From positions 98,041,887-98,105,886 of the forward strand of contig CM066989.1 in assembly GCA_033977485.1 (NCBI GenBank): a stretch of 64,000 nt of DNA, given 5' to 3'. Positions 45,701-58,335 of the stretch are shown piece after piece (positions within the stretch are counted from its first letter, which is position 1; each line of letters begins with the position of its first letter). The position numbers and the translations under genes were made by a program. Source of the stretch: Hydrangea macrophylla (taxonomy: Eukaryota > Streptophyta > Magnoliopsida > Cornales > Hydrangeaceae). The notes beneath the pieces are model-generated. The model worked only from the letters and a program-made list of their open reading frames with translations, made no database searches and was not told where the DNA came from.

Positions 45701-47849
45701 CTAACACTAAACCTCTTGAATAGTACACCCAAGAATCATTTTTCTTTATTGTATACAAACGCACACATATATATAGAGGGGCTTGTTATCCTAGGCTCCT
45801 CAATGGCAGTCCATAGCATTTTATTTCACTTGGAACAGACCAAAAACAATTCTTGCTACCTCAATATTGAAATACGGCACTACAAGAGTTTTTTTTTTGA
45901 AACGGCATATTTCATTGATATAGATAAAACAGCGAAAAATCTTCGCAAAATACATTTTCAACTTCAAAAACCCCAAAACAAACCGACTTGGTTCCGTTAT
46001 GAAACACACTCCATTTGAGAGTTTCATAAAAGGAACCACAAAAATCACCCCAACAGAGATAACAAAATTCGAGCTAAACACCCCTTGCCTAACCCACATC
46101 AAATATCAGCTATAGACGGAATTGAGGTTGGCATAACAAAAAACCATGCCCATGCCAAGCTCCTCATAACACTTAAAGCACAACTTATGAGAGCCCAGAC
46201 CACCCATCATAGAAAAATTTGAATCCAACTCTCTGACCCACATAGGCTATACTCAAACTGACATAAAAAACTTTAGCCGATTTATCAAACATTCACCCAG
46301 CCTCATGAAAACCATGGTTTTGCTCCACATAGCTCAACAACAGAATTAAAGATAAATGGCATGTGAAGATAGCAATTATCTATGCAATTTGCCAAATAGG
46401 CAATACTCAAAGCAGGCCAAAAACACTCCCACAACATCCTCAACCACACAAGCAGCTTTCAAGAACACAACCAAAACTATCCTGCCTCCAAACCGAGCAG
46501 AGATGGAACATAGAGCCCCAAAGTTGAGCTTTTATTGTTTACCAGCCCCGAAACGTTTTTTTTTTTTTTTTTAATAAATAATTGCACTTGCAGCACAGAA
46601 AGGAACCACCCAAGCAGAGCCAAACATAACCAGAATGGAGCATCCACTCAGCAAAGTAGGAACAACAACTTAGAAAAGAAACTTAACTCGGCCAAACTAC
46701 CCAGCTTATAAAAATTAAATATTTACAACCATAACAGCAAATGGCTGATCCATATCAAAACAAAACAGACTCCCCGAACCAGCTCCCAAACCCGCAGCGA
46801 GAAAGTGATAGCACGAGAGATTGATGATGTATAGTGTGATGATATTAGTGCAGTGACCTTAGACATCAATTCCGACAAACCCATATCAAGATTTGGACCA
46901 AACCCAGCCAATACATAAAGCATCAGTCAATCGAGTCCCAAGGCAAAATGTCCGACTATCAGCCAACTAAAGGATTCAACCACCCCCTTGAGACCAAACC
47001 AAATTGGAGATACACTAACCACCCGAACCCTGGCAATTGCAACTCTCAGATGAAAATGTTGGCCACGAGAAATTGAGTAAACACCCCGCCACTTTTTTTT
47101 TTTTTTTTTTTTATGAACAGCAAAACTACCATAAGAAAAAACCTCAAAGGCCTGGAAAGATGCAACACCCAACAGAGAACTCCAAACGAAGCCAAAACAA
47201 ACCAAGATAACCAGATCAAAATGACAGCACCAGCAGACCGCAGCATCAGCAGAAATACAAACAGCACCAGCACAATTTGACAGCAAAAAGAAAGAAAACA
47301 AAAACCAGCAACAAGGCCCCAAGCCATACGGAGCGAACCCAAAACTGCATAGACAACCATGCACCTAGAAGAAAGCCAAAATCCACCTCTCAAAACAGAC
47401 CAAAAGAAAACCCCACCCACATCAGTAACATCCAGCAGCATCAAACAAGCAATTTTTTTTTTTTATAATTTTTTTATTGCATTTTTAATGACTTAACCCA
47501 CCCACGACACGAAAACCCCACACACGAAAGAACACCCACACCAAAACGCACACCACTCAAAGTATAATGCCTTGTAATCTCAAAAAGAAACCGTCCGAAC
47601 TGAGAACACACACCAAAAAGAGCCCCCTCAACCCCCCCACTCGCACACCCACTGAGTCACATGACTTAATACTCCAGCTAAACAAAGAGAAGCACATAAC
47701 CCACAATTGGAATTGACCCCTAAAACAAGGAACACAATATGACTAATATCTTTTCCAAACAAAAAACAAACTCCCAACCGACACACCCTGAGAAGTTCAC
47801 AAACTCACAAGACCAAACCCCCCCCCCCCCCCCCTTCCCATAGAAGGCG

Positions 47850-50800
47850 TCAAACCCAAGCGGCCCAAGAACCGCTCCTGTGAACTCCCGCTTTAGCAAG
47901 ACTATCCGCAAAACCATTCGAACCCCTCCTAGCATGTACAATGGAGATCGATCTACTCACCTGCAAACGTGTAAGTAAATTCCTTATCTCGTTATAAACG
48001 GCCACATAACGCCAACAAGGGCATTCTGTACTATTAGCCCAAGACACATTAAAGCCATTACACTCCCCAGACGAGTCCAACAGTTTCAACCCCTCCAAGA
48101 TTGCCCTAAGCTCTGCAAAGTTTGAGTCATGAACACCGATTGGGGCGGAGAAAACCGCCCTGACAATGCGATGGTGATCTCTGAGGACACCACCAACCCC
48201 AGCCTGCCCAGGTTTTCCAATGGCTGAGCCATCAACATTTAGCTTCAGAAAATTGAGAGGTGGAGGAGCCCAATCAAGGACAGCATTCTGATGTACAATG
48301 GAGGGAGATTGGCAAGCCTCCTGAATATTAAGCAGCATATCACTAATCGATAAGTTAACCTCCTTAATCGAGGTTTTGAACCACCAAACGAGCCTTTGCT
48401 TAACCAATACCCACGTGTCAACCCACGAAACATTTGCCCCGGCGAACACCACTTTGTTCCTAGAAAACCAAATCGACCAAATCAAGGCCATGAACAGAAT
48501 TAACCACCCTCTTTTAGCAGCCTTCAATGGACATAATCCCACCCACTGATTCCACCATTCCAAAATAGTGCCTGGACAGCAGCCCGATACACCCCAGAGA
48601 TTCATCGCTGCTCCCCAAAGGGACCAAGACCAGTTGCACAGAAGGAAAAGATGTTGAACCGTCTCTGGCTCCCTTTGACAGAAGCAGCATAGAGAATTGG
48701 GCTGAATATCCACTCCCAAAGTCCGTAAAGTTTCCTTAACAGCAACCCTACCCTGTGCTAGTTGCCACCAAAAAATTTCAACTTTAAGTGGAGCACCACT
48801 GCCCCAACATGAAGGCCCTTGTGGGACTGAAGGAAACCTTTTACTTTCAGCTTCTCTGCAGAAGGATTTCACAGAAGAAACACCTTTAAAATCGAAAACT
48901 CAACACAACCTATCACTAGAAGTTTCGCTCAGCACCACGCCACCCAAACACTGCAGACAATCAGACCATTGGCTAAGCTCCCACCCAAACAGTTGTCTTC
49001 TTAGTGTAATATTCCAGATCCATTTCCCATTGACCCAATCTCCAAACTCTTTAATGACACCTGTTTTATTAGAAGATAAAGCATAGATCCTAGGGAATTG
49101 TCTTTTAAGTTCCAAATCCCCCACCCAGATGTCCTCCCATAATTTGATGTCAGCCCCATCCCCCAGCAGCTTCCGACGACCCTCTCTAATAATGTCAGCA
49201 AAAACGTCAATCCCATTGATCAGATTGAAAAGTGACTTAACAAAAGGCGACATATTTCTGTTATAGGGAATGCTAAGAATAATTTTATCAGACGACCAAT
49301 TATACTTGCAACAAATGACTTGTTTCCAGAGCGGTTGAGATTTAACGAACCCTAAATTCCAATTCCACTTAGAAACCAACGCTCTGTTCGTATCAAGGAT
49401 ATTGCCAATCCCCAAACCTTCATTGAATTTACTTCTGCAGGCTTTTTCCCAAGCAACCCAGTGGATTTTTGCTTTCCCTAGGGCCCTACCCCATAAAAAA
49501 TCTCTTTGGATCTTTTCAATATCCTTAGCAACTGCTTTAGGGATAAGAAAAATGGACAGAAAATATAATGGCAGGCTCCTAGGCACAGATTTGATAAGAG
49601 TAACACGACCCCCAGTCGAAAGTAATCTGCTTTTCCATGAGGCGAGCCTACGGCACATGGTATCTGTGATGAACTCCCAGGTGGAGATCCTATTCAGATT
49701 GCAGCCAAGAGGGAAACCTAAGTAATTTAAAGGAAAACTCTGTGTCCGACAGTTGACCGCTTCTGCTCACGAGCTCAGCAATGATTCTTCCACACCACAC
49801 CCCACAAGAGCACTTTTATGGAAGTTGATTTTAAGACCTGATACTAACTGAAAATAGCGGAGCAGCCTTTTAAGTGATACGATTTGGTCAACTTTAGCTT
49901 TACAAAACAAGAGTGTGTCATCCGCGAATTGTAAGTGAGTTATAGTCAAACCCCCAAGCGAAACAGAAATGCCTTCCACTATTTGCATCGACTCCGCTGA
50001 TTTGATAAGCAAACTCAGACCCTCTGCGACCATATTAAATAGAAATGGAGACAACGGATCACCCTGTCTCAAGCCCATCTTCATGTCAAAAACCTCTGTA
50101 GGCACCCCATTTACTAGAACTGAAAGAGAGGCAGAAGTAACACACTCGGTAATCCATTGCACCCATTTGTTGCCGAAGCCCATACTTTTAAGCACAAAAA
50201 TAAGAAAATTCCAATTAACAGAATCGTACGCCTTCTCAAAGTCGACTTTGAAAACAACCCCTCCTTCAGCCGACTTTTTCATGGAATGAACCACTTCCGA
50301 AGCCACGACAATGCAATCCAAAATATTCCTCCCCTGATGAAAGCAGATTGGTGACAACTGATGACAGAATCAATAACCAAACGAAGCCTATTTGCCAAGG
50401 TCTTTGACAGGATTCTATAAATACATCCGATCAGGCTAATCGGCCTAAAGTCCCCGAGACACATTAGAGACTTAATTTTGGGAATCAAAACAATGAATGC
50501 CGTATTAATGTCCCTAAGCAACACCCCATTGGCATGGAAGTCTGACAGGAAAGCCATGATTTCACCTTTAACATCAGCCCATCTACTTTTAATAAACTCA
50601 AAATTGAAACCATCAGGCCCCGGAGATTTATTAGAGTCACACTCCCCCAGGGCCGCCATTACTTCTTCCTCTGTAAACTGGGCTTCTAACCTCACCGCAG
50701 ACTCCCTTGAAATTTTCCTGAATGCAAAATTTTGCATCGAAAAAAGATAGTCTTCAGTCTTCTGGAAGTGGTTCTTAAAATATCCCGCCACTGCAGTCTT

Positions 50801-51976
50801 AATCTGGACCGGATCAATAAGAGTTTGTCCGTCAATGAATAAGGAACTCATATTGTTCGCCCTCCGTCTCCCCGAAGCAACAGCATGAAAAAAAGCAGTG
50901 TTTCTATCACCCTCTTGAAGCCATCGGACTCTCGATTTTTGCCTCCACGAGCTCTCCTCCACCCGGAACGCTTTCCACAGATCAAACCTCAACTTTTTCA
51001 GCTCTTGTAACTCTAAGTCAGATAAAGCGGAAGATTCCCGTTTACTGCCGAGCATCTCCAATTTTGCCTCTATAGCTTTAATGTTGGCCCCATTTTGCCA
51101 TCCTTTGATCTGAGCATAACGTTTTAAGGCGGTTCGAGAAGAATGCAATTTTCTGACCAAGCTATCCCCATTCGACCCATTAAGAATTGGACCTTCCCAT
51201 ATTTCCTGCAAGACCTTTACTGCCTCTTCTTCACCAAGCCAATGATTAAAGAATTTAAACGGTCTACCCCCCCACTTAACTGCATCCGATCCCAATATGA
51301 TAGGGCAATGATCCGATAAACTTCTGTGTGAGCTCCAAAGTTTTAATTCTGGCCACCGTTGGAGCCACTCAACCGAAACCACACATCTATCCAGCCTAGC
51401 ATCAACCTTATAGTTCGACCACGTGAATTTTCTACCATTAAGATCTAGGTCCACCAGTTCCCCTTGTTGTAAGAAAACCTCGAAATCTCTCGCAGCTCTG
51501 GCATTAAAAGGGCCACCATTTCGTTTATATGCGAACCTAACAACATTAAAATCACCCTCAATACACCATGGCATGTCTAATTGCTTCCTGAGAACCAATA
51601 ACTCCTCCCAAATCAACGCTCTGTCCAAATCTTCGTTAGGCGCGTATAAGTTGCAAATAACACAGCGAAACTGCAAATCCACCAAAGACCCGATTAAGAT
51701 TAGAAATCTATCATTTCGGATAACATCTTCCAAAAGAAAAGAAGCTTCATCCCATAGGGTTATCAAGCCCCCAGCAGCTCCTTTTGATTTGACGATCTCC
51801 ATTTTGTTATACTTATTTTTTCCCAAGTGTCTCATCAGACTCGCCTCCGCCACTTCACACTTTGATTCTTGAATGAGCATGAAAATAGGATTCTCAGCAC
51901 AAACCAATCTACCCACAGCACTCCGTTTCTCCGGACGCCCCAACCCCCTAATATTCCATGAAACTAGTTTGAACAT
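47850..51976 (-). pseudogene. LINE ORF2: endonuclease, reverse transcriptase, zinc finger, RNase H
   Basis: The ORF opens MFKLVSWNIRGLGRPEKR, the start of the APE-type endonuclease; catalytic-like SDHCPI is near residue 230. Reverse transcriptase follows, with the FADDTLLF catalytic motif near 49930. A CxxC/HxxxxC zinc-binding region (CCFCQREPETVQHLFLLC) lies near 48650-48700, and the final RNase H domain opens LNVDGSAIGKPG near 48230. Damage: a one-base deletion in a G-run near 50340 shifts the frame, and two TGG-to-TGA type stops lie at about 49767-49769 and 48900-48902. Between them the frames stay open, so decay is recent. It cannot make full-length protein. Confidence 0.88.
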
Positions 51977-52027
51977 AAAAACATAACAACAAACCCAAAC
52001 GAAATTTAACAAAGGATCAGGAGTCCT

Positions 52028-52561
52028 TCAATTCCCCGAACCCTCACAGTCCCTCTTATCCAACTCTTCAATCGATCTAATAATCCCCTTTTTATCCTTG
52101 AAAGGAACTAGTTTCAGAGCCTTGGCTAGTTTCCATGTTTCCAACGCCCCTCTCGCAGTGGCTTCATTCCTCTTGGTAAAATCTCCATCAGATAGAGACT
52201 GATCCATGTGAGTTACCCCCACCTCCCCATAGCTAACCGCCTTCTTAGCATGCTTGCCCCGTTTATTTCGAAGCCATCTTATGTGTCTAAACCCCATAAT
52301 GGCGCTTAAAGACCTATGAGTCCTCCTTCTTCTAAGGTTAGATTTGTTGCTCCTCCTCTGCAAACGTTGATCCAAAGATTGGCACATGTCCTCCAAACTC
52401 GTCTCAGGTACACATTCTATGCTCTTCGACAAACACCCAGAAGACGGAAGATTCTCTAGGGAGTCCTCAATCACCAAACGGGCCAATTTGCCATCACAAG
52501 ATGGGCTCCCATTCTCCGTGGCTGAAGTAGGAGTGCTAGACTTGCTCTGCTGACCCCTCAC
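52028..52561 (-). pseudogene. C-terminal part of LINE ORF1
   Basis: A 177-codon open frame ends 51 bp before the proposed ORF2 start, the usual tandem arrangement of a LINE. It is rich in Lys/Arg and Ser (LRRRRTHRSLSAIMGFRHIR) as expected for the nucleic-acid-binding ORF1 protein. The N-terminal and zinc-knuckle portions are absent because the element is truncated at the satellite boundary. The Met at 52561 is incidental. Confidence 0.6.
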
Positions 52562-55500
52562 ATTGGTTTGTTAAGAATCCCTCACATTGGTTAAGAATTT
52601 CTCGTATTGCATGAGAATCCTTCGTAAATTCTTATGAATCCTCCAAATTGGTTCAGAATCTCTCACAGTTTTTTAAGAATCCCCACACTTTGTTAAAAAT
52701 CCCCCACAAATTGTTATGACTCTCATACATTGGTTATGAATCCCCCACAATTTGTTAACAATCCTTGACATCGCATAAGAATCCCCCATAAATTGTTAAG
52801 GATCTCCCATAGTTGGTTAAGAATTCCCCACAAATTGTTATGAGTTCCTCACAGTTTGTTATGGATCCCTCATATTCTCATGCTATAATGCTATATAGAA
52901 GATTCATAACAAACTATTGGGGATTCTTATGGGATATGTGGGATTCTTAACAGACTGTGGTGGGAGGGGGATCCTTAAAAAATTATAGGGGATTCTTAAC
53001 AAATGTTGGTGATTATTAACAAATATAGGGAATAATGAACAAATGTGCAATATGGGAGATGATACTATTGTACGAGATTTTAGACAAATGTGATAGATTC
53101 TTAACAAATTGTAACGAATCCTCCACATTTGTTAACAATGCCACGTATTGCATAAGAATCCTCCACAAATTGTTACGAATCCCTCTACATTGGTTAAGTA
53201 TCCCACCAACTTTGTTAAGAATTCCCTACATGGGTAAAGAAACCCCCACAGTTTGTTAAGAATCTCCACATTGGTTAAGAATTCACCATATTCCATGAGA
53301 ATCCTCCACAAATTGTTATGAATCATTGACATTGTTTAATAATCACCCACAAATTGTTACGAATCTCCCAAAGTATGTTAAAAATCTCCCACATTGGTTA
53401 AGAATCTCCCATATTCCATAAGATTTATCCAAAAATTATTATGAATCCCCACAAATTGTTATGAATCCCCCACATTGGCAAAGAATCCCACACATTAGTT
53501 TTGAATCCACCATAATTTGGTAACAATCCACGATATCGATTCATAAGAAAATGTGGGGGATTCTTATGGGATATGGGGGATTCTAAACAAACTGTGGGGG
53601 ATCCATAACAAACTATGGGGGGAGGGGGGATCCTTAACAAACTGTAAGGGACTCTTTGCAAATGTGGGGGATTATTAACAAATATGGGGAATAACGAACA
53701 AATGTGCAATATGGGAGATGACAACTATTGTACGGGATTTTAGACAAATCTGAGGGATTCTTAACAAATTATTAAGAATCCTCCACATTGGTTAAGAATC
53801 CCCTGTATTGCATGAGAATCCTCCACAAATTGTTATGAATCCCCCACTGTTTGTTATGAATCCCCCATAGTTAATTACGAATTCCCCATAAATTGTCATG
53901 AATCCCCCACAGTTTGTTAAGTATCCCTCACATTCTTCTTATATATGGAAGAATCATAAGAAACTGTGAGGGATTCTTAAGCGATAGGAGGTATTCTTTA
54001 GAAACACTGGGGGGAGGGGGGGGGGGGGGGTTCCTTAAAAAATTGTGGCGGATTCTTAACCAATGTGGGGGATTATTAACAAATATAGGGAATAATGAAA
54101 AAATTTCCAGTATTGGAGATGACAAATGTTTTAGGGTATTTTGGACAAATGTGATGGATTCTTAACCACATTGGTTAAGAATCCCCTGGATTGCATAAGA
54201 ATCCTCCACAAATTCTTTTGAATCTCCCAAAGTTTGTTAAGAATCTCCTACATTAGTTAAGACTCCCCCACAGTTTGTTAAGAATCCCCCACATTGGTTC
54301 AGAAATTTCCCACAAATAGTAAACAATCCATGATATCGCATATGAATCCCCCATAAAATGTTAAGGATCTCCCATAGTTGGTTAAGAATTCCCCACAAAT
54401 TGTTATGAGTTCCTCACAGTTTGTTATGGATCCCTCACATTCTCATGCTATAATGCTATATGGAAGATTCATAACAAACTGTGGGGAATTCTTATGGGAT
54501 ATGTGGGATTCTTAACAGACTGAGGGGGGAGGGGGATCCTTAGCAAACTATAGGGGATTCTTATGAAATGTGGGTGATTATTAACAAATATGGGAAATAA
54601 TGAACAAATGTGCAATCTGGGAGATGATACTATTGTATGGGATTTTAGACAAATGTGATAGATTCTTAACAAATTTTAACGAATCCTCCACATTGGTTAA
54701 GAATGCCCCGTATTGCATAAGAATCCTTCACAAATTATTATGAATCCTCCTACATTGGTTAAGAATCCCACCAACTTTGTTAAGAATTCCCTACATGGGT
54801 AAAGAAACCCTCACAGTTTGTTAAGAATCTCCACATTGGTTAAGAATTCACCATATTGCAAGAGAATCCTCAACAAATTGTTATGAATCCCCGACATTGT
54901 TTAATAATCCCCCACAAATTGTTGCGAATCCCCCACAGTTTGTTAAAAATCTCGCACATTGGTTAAGAATCCCCCATATTCCATAAGATTTATCCACAAT
55001 TATTATGAATCTCCCACTATTTGTTAAGAATCCCCCACAAATTGTTATGAATCTCATGCATTGGTTATGAATCCCCCACAATTATTGAATAATCCATGAT
55101 ATCACATAAGAATCGCCCATAAATTGTTAAGGATCTCCCATAGTTGGTTAAGAATTCCCCACAAATTGTTATGGTTTTATCACAGTTTGTTATGGATCCC
55201 TCACATTCTCATGCTATAATGCAATATAGAAGATTCATAACAAACTGTGGGGGATTCTTATGGGATATGTAGGATTCTTAACTGACTGTGGAGGAAGGGG
55301 GATCCTTAATAAACTATAGGGTATTTTTAACAAATGTGGGTGATTATTAACAAATATGGGGAATAATGAACAAATGTGAAATATGGGAGATGATACTATT
55401 GAATGGGATTTTAGACAAATGTGATGGATTCTTAACAAATTGTAACGAATCCTCCATATTGCATAAGAATCCTCCACAAATTGTTATGAATTCCCCTACA

Positions 55501-56545
55501 TTGGTTAAGAATCCCACCAACTTTGTTAAGAATTCCCTACATGGGTAAAGAAACCCCCACAGTTTGTTAATAATCTCCACATTGGTTAAAAATTCACCAT
55601 ATTGCATAAGAATCCTCCAAAAATTGTTGTGAATCCCCGACATTATTTAATAAGCCCCCACAAATTGTTATGAATCCCCCACAGTTTGTTAAAAACCTCC
55701 CACATTGGTTAAGAATTATGGATTCTTAACAATCCTCCACATTGGTTAAGAATCCCCCATCTTCCATAAGATCTATCCAAAAATTTTGATGAATCCCCCC
55801 ACAATTTGTTAAGAATCCCCCACAAATTGTGATGAATCCTCCACATTGGTAAAAAATCCCACACATTAGTTTTGAATCCCCCATAATTTGGTAACAATCC
55901 ATGATATCAATTTATAAGAAAGTGTGGGGGATTCTTATGAGATATGGGGGATTCTAAACAAACTGTGGGGGATCCTAAACAAACTGTGGGGGGAGAGGGG
56001 ATCCTTAACAAACTGTAAGGGATTCTATGCAAAATTGGGGAATTATTAACAAATAATGAAAAAAATTGCAGTATTGGAGATGACAACTATTGTAGGGGAT
56101 TTTGGACAAATGTGATGGATTCTGAACCACATTGGTTAAGAATCCCCTGGATTGCATGAGAATCCTCCACAAATTCTTAAGAATCCCCCAAAGTTTGTTA
56201 AGAATCTCCTACATTAGTTAAGACTCCCCCACAGTTTGGTAAGAATCCCCCACATTGGTTAAGAATTTCCCGTATTGCATGAGAATCCTTCGTAATTTCT
56301 TATGAATCCTCCACATTGGTTCAGAATTTCTCACAGTTTTTTAAAAATCCCCCACAGTTTGTTAAAAATCCCCCACAAATTGTTATGAATCTCATACATT
56401 GGTTATGAATCCCCCACAATTTGTTAACAATCCATGATATCGCATAAGAAACCCCCATAAATTATTAAGGATCTCCCATAGTTGGTTAAGAATTCCCTAC
56501 AAATTGTTATGAGTTCCTCACTGTTTGATATGGATTCTTCACATT

Positions 56546-58335
56546 CTCATGCTACAATGCTATATGGAAGATTCATAACAAACTGTGGGGGATTCTTATG
56601 GGATATGTTGGATTCTTAATAGACTGTGGGGGGAGGGGGATCCTTAACAAACTATAGGGGATTCTTAACAAATGTGGGTGATTATAAACAAATATGGGGA
56701 ATAATGAACAAATATGCAATATGGGAGATGATACTATTGTACGGGATTTTAGACAATTGTGATAGATTCTTAACAAATTGTAACAAATCCTCCACATTAG
56801 TTAAGAATGCCCCGTATTGCATAAGAATCCTCCACAAATTGTTATGAATCCCCCTACATTGGTTAAGAATCCCACCAACTTTGTTAAGAATTCCCTACAT
56901 GGGTAAAGAAACCTCCACAGTTTGTTAAGAATCTCCACATTGGTTAAGAATTCACCATATTGCAAGAGAATCATCCACAAATTGTTATGAATCCTCGACA
57001 TTGTTTAATAATCCCCCACAAATTGTTACGAATCCCCTACAGTTTGTTAAAAATCTCGCACATTGGTTAAGAATTATGGATTCTTAACAATCCTCCACAT
57101 TGGTTAAGAATCCCCCATATTCCATAAGATTTATCCAAAAATTATTATGAATCTCCCACAATTTGTTATGTATCCCTCACAAATTGTTATGAATCCCCCA
57201 CATTGGTAAAGAATCCCACACATTTGTTTTGAATCCCTTATAATTTGGTAACAATCCAAGATATCGATTCATAAGAAAGTGCGGGGGATTCTTATGGGAT
57301 ATGTGGAATTCTAATCAAACTGTGGGGGGAGGGGAGATCCTTAACAAACTTTAAGGGATTCTTTGCAAATGTGGGGGATTATTAACAAATATGGGGAATA
57401 ACGAACAAATGTGCAATATGGGAGATGACAACTATTGTATGGGATTTTAGACAAATCTGATCGATTCTTAACAAATTGTTAAGAATCCTCCACATTGGTT
57501 AAAAATCCCCTGTATTGCATGAGAATCCTCCACAAATTGTTATGAATCCCCCACTATTTGTTAAGAATCCCCCACAGTTAATTAAGAATTCCCCATAAAT
57601 TGTTATGAATCCCCCACAGTTTGTTAAGGATCCCTCACATTCTTCTGCTATATGGAAGAATCATAAGAAACTGTGAGGGATTCTTATGCGATAAGAGGGA
57701 TTCTTTAGAAACAGTATGGGTGGGGGGGGGGGGGGGGGGGGTTCCTTCAAAATTGTGGCGGATTCTTAACCAATGTAAGGGATTATTAACAAATATAGGG
57801 AATATTGAAAAAATTTGCAGTATTGGAGATGACAACTATTGTACGGGATTTTGGACAAATGTGATGGATTCTTAATCACATTGGTTAAGAATCCCCTGGA
57901 TTGCATGAGAATGCTCCACAAATTCTTATAAATCCCCCAAAGTTTGTTAAAAATCTCCTATATTAGGTTAGACTCCCCCACAGTTTGTTAAGAATCCCCC
58001 ACATTGGTTAAGAATTTCCCGTATTGCATGAGAATCCTTCGTAAATTCTTATGAATCCTCCACATTGGTTCAGAATCTCTCACAGTTTTTTAAGAATCCC
58101 CCACAGTTTGTTAAAAATCCCCCACAAATTGTTATGAATATCATGCATTGGTTATGAATCCCCCACAATTTGTTATGAATCTCATGCATTGGTTATGAAT
58201 CCTCCACAATTTGTTAATAATACGTGATACCGCATAAGAATCGCCCATAAATTGTTAAGGATCTCCCATAGTTGGGTAAGAATTCCCCACAAATTGTTAC
58301 GAGTTCCTCGCAGTTTGTTATGGATCCCTCACATT
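56546..58335. repeat. one complete higher-order repeat unit of the satellite (1790 bp)
   Basis: This unit shows the full layout: an inverted block opening at landmark A (56546-56770), a forward block, a second inverted block opening at atcgattcataagaaagtg (about 57255-57470), a forward block, and a third inverted block opening at landmark B with a poly-G tract (57640-57880). A forward block then leads to the next landmark A. Similar units follow at 58336-60093 and 60094-61837. Units at 52877-56545 and 61838-62379 are shortened or rearranged. Confidence 0.8.
57719..57741. repeat. poly-G tract inside the satellite
   Basis: A run of about 20 G interrupted by one T follows landmark B by roughly 75 bp. 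Equivalent G-rich tracts occur at the same place in other units: about 54010-54029, 59526-59538, 61270-61286 and 63547-63572, varying in length and purity. Confidence 0.85.

Larger units (their letters stand above)
45892..52561 (-). mobile_element. L1-type LINE retrotransposon, 5'-truncated and inactive
   Basis: Read on the minus strand, the element contains the end of ORF1 (52561-52028), ORF2 (51976-47850) and a long 3' region ending in an A-tail, seen as a T-run at 45892 followed by gaaacggcatatttcattga, a typical plant LINE end. Internal A-tracts (T-runs at about 46555, 47092 and 47452) break the 3' region and could mark other truncated insertions. No target duplication joins the two ends. 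The 5' end runs straight into the satellite array, so it was truncated or cut there. Confidence 0.85.

Noticed and set aside
46927..47444. Minus-strand frames of 132-145 codons
   Set aside because: They are hydrophobic, Cys/Phe/Trp-rich translations of the LINE 3' region and internal A-tracts, outside the ORF2 frame.
45892..52561. Target-site duplication joining the two LINE ends
   Set aside because: Sequence left of the A-tail (cactacaagag) and sequence at the satellite junction do not match, so no duplication can be claimed.
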